Positions 55,027 through 63,989 of a DNA stretch of 64,000 nt are shown here, in pieces (positions within the stretch are counted from its first letter, which is position 1; each line of letters starts with the position of its first letter). The DNA lies in NCBI GenBank assembly GCA_951813525.2, contig CATOTJ020000001.1:248001-312000 (forward strand). Reading direction: 5' to 3'. Source of the stretch: Thermohalobaculum sp951813525. Lineage in GTDB: Bacteria; Pseudomonadota; Alphaproteobacteria; Rhodobacterales; Rhodobacteraceae. A program made the translations under genes and the position numbers. The notes beneath the pieces were generated by a model. That model had not been told where the DNA came from. It saw only the letters and a list, made by a program, of their open reading frames with translations, and made no database searches.

Positions 55027-55503
55027 TCACATCCGCCGGGTAAAATCGGCGAACAGCGACAGGGTCTGCTCGCTCACATGATGCTCGATCCCTTCGGCAT
55101 CCTGCTCGGCGATCTCCGGATCCAGACCCAGCGCGATCAGAAATTCCAAAACAATCCGATGCCGCCGACGGCAATCCTCCGCCAGGACGCGCCCCGCCTC
55201 TGTCAGAAACACCGAACGGTATCGCTCGCGCGTGATATATCCTTCGCGCTTCAACCGGCCCAGATTCTTGGAAACCGTTGGCTGGGTGACGCCCATTCGG
55301 GTCGCGATATCGACCGGGCGGGCTTCGCCCGTCTCCTCGATCAGGTCAGCGATCAGCTCGACATAATCCTCGACAATTTCGGAACGGTGCGCTTCGCGAA
55401 CGGCCTGAAACCCGTCGGCGCGCACCTCGACCAGGCGATTGGCTTCGATCCCGTTACCGGGTTCATCACCCGATTCGTCCGATATCGCCTGTTTTCGCGT
55501 CAA
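55027..55503 (-). CDS. MntR/DtxR-family metal-dependent regulator
   Basis: About 158 residues. The helix-turn-helix is in ELIADLIEETGEARPVDIATRMGVTQPTVSKNLGRLKREGYI, followed by the metal-binding and dimer region: LAEDCRRRHRIVLEFLIALGLDPEIAEQDAEGIEHHVSEQTL. The Glu/His/Cys-type ligands in CRRRHRIV, DAEGIEHHVS fit the Mn/Fe-sensing DtxR group. The TTG at 55503 is preferred because AAAGGGA precedes it; the frame is open upstream to 55710. It is divergent from the di-haem peroxidase operon. Confidence 0.82.
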   Translation of the reverse strand: MTRKQAISDESGDEPGNGIEANRLVEVRADGFQAVREAHRSEIVEDYVELIADLIEETGEARPVDIATRMGVTQPTVSKNLGRLKREGYITRERYRSVFLTEAGRVLAEDCRRRHRIVLEFLIALGLDPEIAEQDAEGIEHHVSEQTLSLFADFTRRM

Positions 55504-55561
55504 ATCGGGTCCCTTTGTTGCCGTGCAGACCTTGACAGATTTGCCGACTCGCCGCAAATTG

Positions 55562-55575
55562 TTAGACAAGGCTAA
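55562..55575. promoter_or_regulatory. Candidate MntR/DtxR-type operator
   Basis: The inverted repeat TTAG-ACAAGG-CTAA lies 28 bases before the peroxidase start and between the two divergent genes. It resembles the TTAG...CTAA arms of DtxR-family sites. Confidence 0.5.
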
Positions 55576-55603
55576 GTTAGCGAGCAAAGGCTTTCTTTTA
55601 ACG

Positions 55604-57478
55604 ATGACCTCACGGGTACGAACACCCAGGCTGAAGATCACTGCAGCCATCGCACTTGCGATGGCGGTCCTGCTCGTGTCCGTGCTGACCGCTGCCGCGA
55701 CGGTCATCAAGGAAGCACCCTGGCGGCCCGAAGCCGCCGCCTATCGTTCAACGCTTTTCTACCTGAACCTGAAACCCGTTCCCTGGGACCGGATCGAACA
55801 GGCTTGGACGCAACCCTATCCGGGGGCAGCGACCGAAACCGCTGCTGCAACCGCGATCGCCGATGCGGCGACCCTTTTGTCGGCAGTAACGGCGCAGGAC
55901 GCGCAGGCCGTTTTCACTGCCGCGAACCGCGCTTTGGTGGCCGCGCTGACAGAACGGATGGACCGGGCGCGCAGCGCATTGGACAGCGGCAATCCGGCAA
56001 CCGATATCGCCGCCGCGCGCGAGATTTTCCGCGCCTTTGCAGACGGTATCGCGGCCGCCGACCCAAAGGCTGCCCGCACACTTGGTCTTGCCTGGCTCGA
56101 CCTTACCAGTGCCGCCGGATCGCGCGGCGTTCTGGGTGCTGGTCAGGTCGACGCGAACCGCCAAAAATTCGATGCAGCCGCCGATACGATAGTCGCCTAC
56201 CTGTCGGCGAATTACGCGGCAAAGGACCCGGCCCGCCGCATCCGTTTCCTTCCCGTGCCGGACAGCCATGCCAGCGCTGGCATGCCGCCGTTTCTGCCCC
56301 CCGGATCCACTATCGGCGATCAGGACCCGCTGCCGCGTCTGGTCCTGAACTTCGAAGAACAGGGGATCGACGAGGCCGACCTGCCGCTGATCGCCTATGG
56401 CGACATGCTGTTCGACAGCCCTGTGATCTTTGGTGATCCGGCGAAATCCCTCGGCATCGCTTGTTCGACCTGCCACAATCGCTCGGACATCAACCGCGAT
56501 TTCTTCATCCCCGGCACCGCCCATCGCGCTGGCGCCATCGATGTCGATGGTCAGTTCTTCAACCCGATGTTCAACGACCGCCGCGATGACCCGGTCGATA
56601 TTCCGTCGCTGCGCGGCCTGCGCTTTACCGGTCCCTATGGCCGCGACGGGCGCTTTGCCAGCCTTCGCGATTTCACCCGCAATGTCATCGTCAACGAGTT
56701 TGCGGGCGACGAGCCAACGCCCTTTATGTTGGATGCCCTGGTCGCCTATATGACCGAGTTCGACTTCCTGCCCAATGCCAAGATCACCGGCGACGGCCAC
56801 CTGACCGACCAGGCGGATGCTGCCGCGCACCGCGGCCAAGCAATTTTCAAACGCCGGTTTGCCGCCATGGACAATCGCGCCTGCGCTGACTGTCATGTCC
56901 CTTCGGGCAATTTTCTGGACCGCAAAGCGCACGATATCGGCTCGAAACCGGCCGGTTACGAAGGCGACGCTTCCGGCGCCTTCGACACGCCAACCCTGCG
57001 CGGGCTGAATTTCACAGCGCCCTATCTGCACGATGGCCGGCTGCCGACGATCGACAGCGTCGTTGCCTGGAAATCCGACCGTTATGCGCTGGGTCTGACC
57101 GGCGCCGAGCGTGCCGATCTGATTGCGTATCTCAATGCCGTGGGCGATGCGGACGACCCGTATGAGACCTTCGCGGACCGCAATACCCCGTTCCGTCTGG
57201 CGTATGACGAACTGACGACCTTTGCCTCGACGCTGAACACGCTGTTGCCGCGCCGCGATCGGTTCCATGCGCTGCTGCTGGTCGACACTGTTGCGGGCGA
57301 TCTGGCCGCGGACGCATCGACCATGCAAAACATCTCGCTCAAGCCCCGCATCTACGAGCTTGCGGAAACGCTGGCCGCCGTCGGCAACGCGATCCGCGCT
57401 GACGACTGGGCCGATGCCGAAGCGAAATGGGCCGCGTTCCGTGCCATCGAAACCGAAATCGGCGAGCAGGTTTACTGA
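55604..57478 (+). CDS. Di-haem cytochrome c peroxidase/MauG-family protein
   Basis: A 624-residue exported protein. An N-terminal hydrophobic segment (ITAAIALAMAVLLVSVLTAAA) acts as signal or anchor. Residues 40-230 are alpha-helical and Ala-rich with no named domain. Two haem c sites follow, CSTCH at 287-291 and CADCH at 427-431, with the intervening peroxidase signature PSLRGLRFTGPYGRDGRFASLRDF and a repeat of it in TLRGLNFTAPYLHDGRLPTI. It should reduce peroxide, or modify a partner, in the periplasm. Its stop overlaps the next start, so it is co-translated with the substrate-binding protein of an ABC transporter. Confidence 0.85.
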   Translation: MTSRVRTPRLKITAAIALAMAVLLVSVLTAAATVIKEAPWRPEAAAYRSTLFYLNLKPVPWDRIEQAWTQPYPGAATETAAATAIADAATLLSAVTAQDAQAVFTAANRALVAALTERMDRARSALDSGNPATDIAAAREIFRAFADGIAAADPKAARTLGLAWLDLTSAAGSRGVLGAGQVDANRQKFDAAADTIVAYLSANYAAKDPARRIRFLPVPDSHASAGMPPFLPPGSTIGDQDPLPRLVLNFEEQGIDEADLPLIAYGDMLFDSPVIFGDPAKSLGIACSTCHNRSDINRDFFIPGTAHRAGAIDVDGQFFNPMFNDRRDDPVDIPSLRGLRFTGPYGRDGRFASLRDFTRNVIVNEFAGDEPTPFMLDALVAYMTEFDFLPNAKITGDGHLTDQADAAAHRGQAIFKRRFAAMDNRACADCHVPSGNFLDRKAHDIGSKPAGYEGDASGAFDTPTLRGLNFTAPYLHDGRLPTIDSVVAWKSDRYALGLTGAERADLIAYLNAVGDADDPYETFADRNTPFRLAYDELTTFASTLNTLLPRRDRFHALLLVDTVAGDLAADASTMQNISLKPRIYELAETLAAVGNAIRADDWADAEAKWAAFRAIETEIGEQVY

Positions 57479-58344
57479 TGGCACTCTCCCTCACCCGCCG
57501 CGCTGTTCTTGCCGCCCCGGCCCTCATGTTACCGGCGGGCCTGGCTCGTGCCTCCGGCACGCTTCGCCTGGCGTTTATCCCACAGGAAAACCCGGAAAAG
57601 CTGCTGGGCGACATCAAGGCGATCACCGATTGGTTGTCCGTCCAAACCGGCCTGACCATCGAAGGTTTTGTGACAATCGACCACGCCGCAGCGGTCGAGG
57701 CGCTGCGTCATGGTGATGCCGATATCTCGTTCATGGGCGCCCTGCCGTTCGTGCTGGCCGAGGCACAGATCGGCGCCGTCCCGCTTCTGTCCGAGATCTA
57801 TCGCGGTACTGCCACCTATCGGGGCCGCATCTTCGTTCGCCGCGACAGCGCGATTAAGACCCTCGCCGATCTGCGCGGCCGGACCATCGCCTTTGCCGAC
57901 CCGATCTCGGAATCCGGTTATCTGTTTCCGCTGGATCTGTTCGTTCAGGCAGGGTTGGTCCTTGGCCCCGGCAAGGCCGCCGAGTTTTTCGACCGTGTTT
58001 TCTTTGCGGGCGGCTATCAGCAGGCCATGCAGGCCATGGCCGAAGGCCTGGTCGATGCCGCAGGCGCCAGCCAGTACGCCGATCTTTTGTTGACCCCGGA
58101 ACAGCAGCAGGCCGTCACCTGGATCGCCGAAAGCCCGCCGATCCCGTCGCATCTGGTCATCGCCCGCCCGGGCCTGGACCCGGCAACGGCCGAAAGCTTT
58201 ACCCAGGCGATGCTGCGCCTGAATCAACCCGAAAACTCCGGGCTGCTCAAATATCTTTACGGACCGGAAGGCTATCAGACCGCCGTTCCTGCCGACCTTG
58301 AACCTGTGCGCCAGATTGCACGCCGATATGGATTGCTGACATGA
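57478..58344 (+). CDS. PhnD-like periplasmic substrate-binding protein
   Basis: A 288-residue protein with an export signal ALSLTRRAVLAAPALMLPAGLARA; the twin Arg before a hydrophobic stretch may use the Tat route. The mature part has LRLAFIPQENPEKLLGDIKAITDWL, ADISFMGALPFVLA, the RGRIFVRRDSAIKTLADLRGRTIAFADPISESGYLFPL pattern of PhnD-type binders, and VDAAGASQYAD. PhnD relatives bind phosphonates, phosphite or other oxyanions. The ligand here is unknown. The start overlaps the peroxidase stop and the end overlaps the ATPase start. Confidence 0.82.
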   Translation: MALSLTRRAVLAAPALMLPAGLARASGTLRLAFIPQENPEKLLGDIKAITDWLSVQTGLTIEGFVTIDHAAAVEALRHGDADISFMGALPFVLAEAQIGAVPLLSEIYRGTATYRGRIFVRRDSAIKTLADLRGRTIAFADPISESGYLFPLDLFVQAGLVLGPGKAAEFFDRVFFAGGYQQAMQAMAEGLVDAAGASQYADLLLTPEQQQAVTWIAESPPIPSHLVIARPGLDPATAESFTQAMLRLNQPENSGLLKYLYGPEGYQTAVPADLEPVRQIARRYGLLT

Positions 58345-59144
58345 ACGCGCCAACACCGGGACTCGCCATTGCCCTGACCGGGGTCCGTCACCGCTTTCGC
58401 GACCGCGGGCGCTCGATCGCGGCGCTCGATGGGCTGGATATCACTGTACCGGCAGGTGAAGTTTTGGCGATTGTCGGGCCGTCCGGGTCCGGCAAGTCAA
58501 CGCTTCTCAACCTGCTTGACGGGCGTCTGCGCGGTTGGGATGGTGGGGCGCTGATCCTCGGCCACCCGCTGTCGCCGAAATCGCAGCTATCGCGCCGTGC
58601 GCGGATCCGCACCGGTTTCGTCTTTCAGAATTTCGCCTTGATCGAGCGGGCGACCGTGCGCCAGAACGTGCTGAACGGACGCCTTGGCCATGCGGATGTA
58701 TTGTCTTCGCTGCTCGGCCGTTTCTCGGATGCAGACCATGCCGCCGTCGACCAGGCGCTGATCGATACCGGCATTGCCGATCTGGCGGACAGCCGCGTCG
58801 ACCGGCTTTCCGGTGGCCAGCGTCAGCGCGTTGCCATCGCCCGGTGTCTGGCCCAGGACCCCGATCTGATCCTCGCGGACGAGCCGGTTTCCAACCTCGA
58901 CCCGCGCACGGCGGAAGAGATGCTTGCCCTTCTCGAAGGGGCCGCGCGCAACCGCAAGGCCACCTTGATCTTCACCTCGCATCAACCTGATCTGGCCACC
59001 CGCCATGCCGACCGGGTCGTTGCCCTGAACGACGGCAAAATCGCCTTCGACGGTCTGGCCGATGACCTGACCCCCCGCGATCTTGACCGGATCTATGGCA
59101 CGCAGGATCTGGCACCTGCCGCCGCGCTGCGCCTGGTTGGATAG
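58341..59144 (+). CDS. PhnC-like ABC transporter ATPase
   Basis: A 267-residue cytoplasmic ATPase with Walker A GPSGSGKSTLLN, a Q-loop in GFVFQNFALIERATVRQNVL, the signature LSGGQRQRVAIARCLAQDPDLILADEP (Walker B) and the H-loop TSHQ. The layout fits PhnC-type importers. It overlaps the binding protein by four bases (ATGA) and is followed nine bases later by the permease. Confidence 0.9.
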   Translation: MNAPTPGLAIALTGVRHRFRDRGRSIAALDGLDITVPAGEVLAIVGPSGSGKSTLLNLLDGRLRGWDGGALILGHPLSPKSQLSRRARIRTGFVFQNFALIERATVRQNVLNGRLGHADVLSSLLGRFSDADHAAVDQALIDTGIADLADSRVDRLSGGQRQRVAIARCLAQDPDLILADEPVSNLDPRTAEEMLALLEGAARNRKATLIFTSHQPDLATRHADRVVALNDGKIAFDGLADDLTPRDLDRIYGTQDLAPAAALRLVG

Positions 59145-59153
59145 GACAGACCG

Positions 59154-59927
59154 ATGCATCCCCGCAGCAGGCCGCGCCCGGCCTTCTGGACCGCCTGGCC
59201 CGGCCTGATCATCGCCGGTGTCGTTCTCTGGGCCATTGCCACGACCGAGGTCGACCTGACCCGTTTGGGCGCCGCCGGTCCCCGCTTCGCCGATTTCATC
59301 GCCCGAATGATCCCGCCCGACTTCACCGTCTGGCCGGAAGTCACCCAGGGCCTGATGGAAACGCTGCGCATCGCAATCATCGGAACAATCGGCTGCATCT
59401 TGTTGTCGGCGGTGCTCGGCCCGCTGGCCGCATCGACGATCACCCCGCCCTGGGTCCATGGCCCGATCCGCTCGATCCTCGCCGTTCTGCGCGCTGTGCC
59501 CTTGATCCTTGTCGCAATGCTGATGGTCGGCGCCGTCGGGCTGGGACCGCTTCCGGGTATCCTGGCGATCGTCCTTCACGGCACCGGAATGCTGGCAAAA
59601 TTCTATGCCGAAGCGATCGAGGATGTCGACCGCGCCCCTGTTGCTGCCCTCGACAGCGCGGGCGCCACGATGCTGCAACGCCTGCGCTTCGCGATCTGGC
59701 CGCAAATGGCGCCGGTCATCCTGCGCGACACAATTTTCCGGTTCGAGCTGAACCTGCGCGAAAGCCTGATCCTGGGCGTTGTCGGTGCGGGCGGGATCGG
59801 GTTTTACATCCAGACCTATATCCGCTCGTTTCAGTACCAGAAGGCCGCAACGGTCACCCTCGCGATCATCGCGATCGTCGTCCTGATCGAAATCGTCAAT
59901 GCCGCGCTGCGCCGCCGCGTGGCGTAA
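59154..59927 (+). CDS. PhnE-like ABC transporter permease
   Basis: A 257-residue inner-membrane permease with about six membrane segments and the importer EAA-like loop: EDVDRAPVAALDSAGATMLQRLRFAIWPQM. VTQGLMETLRIAIIGTIGCI opens the transport domain and the late LILGVVGAGGIGFYIQTYIRSFQY is typical of PhnE. It closes the peroxidase-ABC operon. Confidence 0.88.
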   Translation: MHPRSRPRPAFWTAWPGLIIAGVVLWAIATTEVDLTRLGAAGPRFADFIARMIPPDFTVWPEVTQGLMETLRIAIIGTIGCILLSAVLGPLAASTITPPWVHGPIRSILAVLRAVPLILVAMLMVGAVGLGPLPGILAIVLHGTGMLAKFYAEAIEDVDRAPVAALDSAGATMLQRLRFAIWPQMAPVILRDTIFRFELNLRESLILGVVGAGGIGFYIQTYIRSFQYQKAATVTLAIIAIVVLIEIVNAALRRRVA

Positions 59928-60020
59928 GGATCGCAACTGATATCCCCGGGCTGGATTGACCCATCGATGGTTGACCGGACATCTTCGCGCTGTATCGGTG
60001 CCGGCCACAAAACCGGTTCG

Positions 60021-60040
60021 CAGTGGATCGCAGTGGATCG
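60021..60040. repeat. Short tandem repeat before the GMC gene
   Basis: The ten-base unit cagtggatcg occurs twice in a row, 24 bases before the GMC start. It may be incidental. Confidence 0.5.
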
Positions 60041-60063
60041 AACCACCCTGACGGGGGAACCAG

Positions 60064-61668
60064 ATGGCAGACATATATGACTTTATCATCGTGGGTGCCG
60101 GTTCCGCGGGCTGCGTCTTGGCGAACCGCCTGTCCGAAGATCCGTCCCACAAGGTTTTGCTTCTCGAACAGGGCGGGCACGACAACCGGTTCTGGTCGAA
60201 ACTCCCGGTCGGCTATTACAAGGCGGTCTATCACAAGGCCATGTCGCGCACCTTCGCGACAGAACCCTGCGAAGGCACCGCCGGGCGTTCCGTCGCCTGG
60301 CCGCGCGGGCGGGTCATCGGCGGCTCCTCGTCGATCAACGGCCTCATCTTCATCCGTGGGCAACAGCAGGATTTCGAAGATTGGGAAAATCTGGGCGCCG
60401 ACGGCTGGTCGTTTCGTGACTGCCTTCCCCATTTTCGCCGGATCGAAGGCAATGCCGGGGGCGAAAGCCAACTGCGCGGGGCGTTCGGCCCGCTCAAGGT
60501 CGATGCACTGCGTAATGAAAACGCCGCCAACGACGCCTGGCTGGACGCCGCTCAGGAATGGGGACTGGCACCCAACGATGACTTTAACGGCGAGACGACC
60601 GAAGGGGTTGGCCGCTATCAACTGACCCTGGACGGGCGCTGGCGCTCGTCGTCGTCCCGCGCCTTTCTGCGCCCGGCCCGTTCACGCTCGAATTTGACAG
60701 TCGAAACCAATGCTCTGGTCGGACGGATCCTGTTCGACGGGACCCGCGCGACCGGTATCGCCTGGCAATCTCCACAAGGCCCCAAGACCGCCGATGCAGC
60801 GCGCGTCATCCTGGCTGCCGGTTCACTGCAAAGCCCACAGATCCTGCAACTTTCCGGCATCGGCCCGGCAGATCATCTCCGCGGGCTTGGCATCGACGTC
60901 GTCCACGACGCCCCGCAAGTCGGCCAGAACCTGCAAGACCATTATCAGATGCGCTATGTTCTTGAACTGACGCGGAAAATATCGCTCAACAATGACACGC
61001 GCAACCCGATCAAGCTGGCACAGATGGCCTGGGACTGGGCCATAAATGCGCGCGGCCCGCTCACGGTCGGGGCCGGTCAGATCGGCGGCGCCGTGGCCAG
61101 CGAACATTCCCCCGATGGCCGCCCGGATCTGCAATTGATGGCCATGCCCGTCTCGCTCGACAAACCGGGCGAGCCGCTGCACCGCTTTGCCGGGTTCACC
61201 TCGCTCTATTGGCAATGTCACCCGCGCTCGCGCGGCTGGCTGCGGATCCGGTCGGCTGATCCTGCACAGCAGGCCGCGATCCAGCCGAATTACCTGGCGG
61301 ACGAGCATGACCGCAAGGTCATGGTTGCAGGCATGAAGATACTGCGAGAGATCCACAATCAGCCTGCCTTCAAGGGCATGTGGAACCGGGAACATTTTCC
61401 CGGCGATGACATCCAATCAGACCAGCAACTGTTGGATGCGGTCCGCGAAAACGGCGCGACGGTCTATCACCCGGTCGGCACATGCCGCATGGGCACCGAT
61501 GCCGATGCCGTGGTCGACCCCCTGACCATGCAGGTTCACGGCGTCGATGGCCTGCATGTCGCCGATGCCTCGGTCATGCCGCAGGTCACATCGGCAAACA
61601 CCAACGCACCCAGCCTGATGATCGGCGAAAAGGGCGCTGCGCATATCCTGGCCGCCAGCGGCGCTTGA
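60064..61668 (+). CDS. GMC-family FAD oxidoreductase (choline dehydrogenase-like)
   Basis: A 534-residue FAD enzyme that oxidises an alcohol. It has the FAD-binding IVGAGSAGCVLANRLSED, the GMC signature 1 region VAWPRGRVIGGSSSINGLIFIRG, signature 2 VILAAGSLQSPQILQLSGIGP, and a C-terminal substrate domain with the catalytic His in VYHPVGTCRMG and the Asn in TSANTNAPSLMIGEKGA. Choline is only one possible substrate. GGGGGAA lies upstream of the ATG. The neighbouring SDR and amidohydrolase genes suggest a small catabolic cluster. Confidence 0.9.
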   Translation: MADIYDFIIVGAGSAGCVLANRLSEDPSHKVLLLEQGGHDNRFWSKLPVGYYKAVYHKAMSRTFATEPCEGTAGRSVAWPRGRVIGGSSSINGLIFIRGQQQDFEDWENLGADGWSFRDCLPHFRRIEGNAGGESQLRGAFGPLKVDALRNENAANDAWLDAAQEWGLAPNDDFNGETTEGVGRYQLTLDGRWRSSSSRAFLRPARSRSNLTVETNALVGRILFDGTRATGIAWQSPQGPKTADAARVILAAGSLQSPQILQLSGIGPADHLRGLGIDVVHDAPQVGQNLQDHYQMRYVLELTRKISLNNDTRNPIKLAQMAWDWAINARGPLTVGAGQIGGAVASEHSPDGRPDLQLMAMPVSLDKPGEPLHRFAGFTSLYWQCHPRSRGWLRIRSADPAQQAAIQPNYLADEHDRKVMVAGMKILREIHNQPAFKGMWNREHFPGDDIQSDQQLLDAVRENGATVYHPVGTCRMGTDADAVVDPLTMQVHGVDGLHVADASVMPQVTSANTNAPSLMIGEKGAAHILAASGA

Positions 61669-61700
61669 GGCAGCCGAAGCTCGCCGCCCGACCGCGCCGC

Positions 61701-62453
61701 TCAGTCCATCCTCAGCCCGCCGTCAAGATTGATCGACTGCCCCGTCAGGTTGCGCGCGCCGTCCGACGCAAGATAAAGGCACAGATCCGCAATCTCTGAC
61801 GTCGTGTTAACCCGGCGCACCGGCACGCCGGCGACGACCCGTGCCAAGACCTCCTCATAGGCAACGCCCTCTGCCTCGGCATCGCGCGCAATGATCCCAC
61901 GAAAAATCTCGGTATCGGTGATCCCCGGGCAGACCGCATTGACCGTGATCCCGTCCGGCCCCAGCCTGTGGGCCGCCAGCCGCGTCATCGTAATCACCGC
62001 GCCCTTGGTCGCGGCATAAATGGCATTGGACGATGCATGATATCCGCGCCCGGCGATCGAGGCCATGTTGATAATCCGGCCGGACTGCTGGGCGATCATC
62101 TGGCGCGCGGCCCGTTGCAGGCAAAAGAAAACGCCTTTCTGATTGACCCGCACGATCCAGTCCCAGTCCGCTTCGTCCAGATCCATCATATCGGCGCGCC
62201 GGGTCACGCCTGCATTGTTGACCAGCACATCAATGGCGCCATAGCGCTGGGCGACATCGCCAAAGACCCTGTCGATCACGTCCAGATCCCCGACATCGGC
62301 CACGATCCCTTCGAACCCCGGCAGATCGATCGCATTCAGCGCCGCCCCATCCACATCCAGCCCGACCACCCGGTCACCCTTCGCCGAAAACGCCTCGGCC
62401 ACTGCCAGGCCAATTCCCTTGGCCGCCCCGGTTACAATCACAACCCGGCTCAT
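61701..62453 (-). CDS. SDR-family oxidoreductase
   Basis: A 250-residue NAD(P)-dependent enzyme with the cofactor motif VTGAAKGIG, NNAGVT, the catalytic Ser in NMASIAGRG, and YAATKGAV (Tyr and Lys), ending in LTGQSINLDGGLRMD. The second start (ATG at 62453) follows AAGGAA and is preferred over the TTG one codon upstream. It converges on the GMC gene and is divergent from the amidohydrolase gene. Confidence 0.9.
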   Translation of the reverse strand: MSRVVIVTGAAKGIGLAVAEAFSAKGDRVVGLDVDGAALNAIDLPGFEGIVADVGDLDVIDRVFGDVAQRYGAIDVLVNNAGVTRRADMMDLDEADWDWIVRVNQKGVFFCLQRAARQMIAQQSGRIINMASIAGRGYHASSNAIYAATKGAVITMTRLAAHRLGPDGITVNAVCPGITDTEIFRGIIARDAEAEGVAYEEVLARVVAGVPVRRVNTTSEIADLCLYLASDGARNLTGQSINLDGGLRMD

Positions 62454-62615
62454 CAAATATTCCTTTCCTCAAAGACTTTCCGTCAAAAATCGTCCTGCAC
62501 ACTCCTTAACGACCCTGCCCCGAACACCGGCGTATGGGAATAGCGCCGCCGCGCCCGGCGCCATAGGATCGAACTTCGGCCCAAGGACGACTGACCCGTA
62601 CAGCAGGAGCGCCCA

Positions 62616-63464
62616 TTGAAAATCACCGATGCACAGATCCACCTTTGGGGTCAGGGCCTGCCGTCCAACATGGCGCACCGTCAGGTCACGGCGTTCGAGA
62701 CCGACGAGGCCGTCGCCATGATGGATCAGGCAGGTGTCCACGCCGCCGTCATCCACCCGCCAACCTGGGACCCCGGCTCATTGACCCTGGCGCAGCAGGC
62801 CGTCGCCGACCATCCTGGGCGGTTTGCGATCATGGGCGACCTGCCGCTCGACGACCCGGCCACGCTCGGCAAGATCGCAACTTGGCGCGACAGCCCGGGA
62901 CTGCTGGGCCTGCGCTATCTGTTCCTGGATGACCCGGCAAAAACCTGGCTGACAGATGGCACGCTCGATCGCTTCTGGGCGGCGGCGGAGGCGGCGAATG
63001 TCCCCATCGCCGTGCTCGCAACCGACAGCCTGCCAGATATCGGCCGGATCGCCGAACGCCGCCCCGGCCTGCGCCTGACCATCGACCATCTGGGTGGGCG
63101 CGGCGGCAATACGGCGCTGAAGGACCACGCCGCTATGGCGCATATGCCGGACCTGCTGGCGCTGGCACGGCATCCGAACATCGCCGTCAAGGCCACCGGT
63201 GCGCCCGGCTATTCCGCCGAAGATTATCCCTTCCCAGTCATGTCGGATTATCTGCACCGGATATTCGACACATTCGGGCCGTCACGCATGTTCTGGGGTA
63301 CCGACATCACCAAGATGCCGTGCACCTGGACCCAGTGCATTACCCACTTCACCCAAGAACTGCCCTGGCTGAAAGGCGAAGACCTCCGGCTGGTGATGGG
63401 CGCGGCGATCCGCCAATGGTGGGGCTGGCCGGAAACGGCCCCGGAAACCGGCGTCAGCGCGTGA
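62616..63464 (+). CDS. Amidohydrolase (amidohydro_2-like)
   Basis: A 282-residue TIM-barrel hydrolase, with KITDAQIHLWG as the metal-binding strand 1 (QIH replaces the usual DxH, HxH), then VHAAVIHPPTWDP, FAIMGDLPLDDP, LTIDHLGGRGG, NIAVKATGAPGYS and the late SRMFWGTDITKMPC. This is the group that includes lactone hydrolases and gamma-resorcylate-type decarboxylases. The TTG start at 62616 has CAGGAG upstream. The role is probably catabolic, with the SDR and GMC enzymes. Confidence 0.85.
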   Translation: MKITDAQIHLWGQGLPSNMAHRQVTAFETDEAVAMMDQAGVHAAVIHPPTWDPGSLTLAQQAVADHPGRFAIMGDLPLDDPATLGKIATWRDSPGLLGLRYLFLDDPAKTWLTDGTLDRFWAAAEAANVPIAVLATDSLPDIGRIAERRPGLRLTIDHLGGRGGNTALKDHAAMAHMPDLLALARHPNIAVKATGAPGYSAEDYPFPVMSDYLHRIFDTFGPSRMFWGTDITKMPCTWTQCITHFTQELPWLKGEDLRLVMGAAIRQWWGWPETAPETGVSA

Positions 63465-63470
63465 CTCCGG

Positions 63471-63989
63471 TCACCACATCCGACCGGCCGCATATTCCGG
63501 ATACCCGTCATCATATTCCGCGGCGTCGAACCCGGCCTTGAACTCGCGAATGAACTCGCCCGCAGTCGGCACCCCGGCGCTTTCGTCGCCCGACAGCCAG
63601 AGGCGCGAGCGCATCAGCGCCTTAGCGCACTGAAAGTACATCTCGGCGATTGTGACCACGATCACGGTGCGCGGCTGCTTGCCGTTCTTCTCGAACCCGG
63701 TGCACAGATCGGCGTCGCCGGTCAAAACCGCTGTTCCGTTTACCCGGACGACATTGTTGCTGCCGGGTATCATGAACATCAGGCTGGCGCGTCCATCGCG
63801 AACGATATTGCGCAGCGAATCCAATCTGTTGTTGCCGCGCCAATCCGGCATCAGGATCGTCTTGGCATCGCCAATCCGGACAACCGGACCATCGTCGCCG
63901 CGCGGGCTGGCATCGGTGCCTTCGGTCCCGACGGTTGTCAGAACGACAAAACGCGACGCCTCGATCCACTGCCGGTAAAGCGGCGTCAT
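63471..63989 (-). CDS. PPOX-family FMN-binding flavoprotein, likely truncated by the window edge
   Basis: 172 residues are visible. The split-barrel pattern is LTTVGTEGTDASPRGDDGPVVRI, then LMPDWRGNNRLDSLRNIVRDGRASLMFMIPG, NVVRVNGTAVLTGD and a C-terminal YFQCAKALMRSRLW. This is the MSMEG_1061-like pyridoxamine-phosphate-oxidase-related group. Relatives usually have about 30 more N-terminal residues, and the frame is open to the end of the window, so the true start may lie beyond it. Confidence 0.8.
   Translation of the reverse strand: MTPLYRQWIEASRFVVLTTVGTEGTDASPRGDDGPVVRIGDAKTILMPDWRGNNRLDSLRNIVRDGRASLMFMIPGSNNVVRVNGTAVLTGDADLCTGFEKNGKQPRTVIVVTIAEMYFQCAKALMRSRLWLSGDESAGVPTAGEFIREFKAGFDAAEYDDGYPEYAAGRMW

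Noticed and set aside
57478..59927. Calling the ABC transporter a phosphonate importer (phnCDE)
   Set aside because: No C-P lyase or other phosphonate genes are nearby, and linkage to a di-haem peroxidase and an MntR-like regulator points elsewhere.
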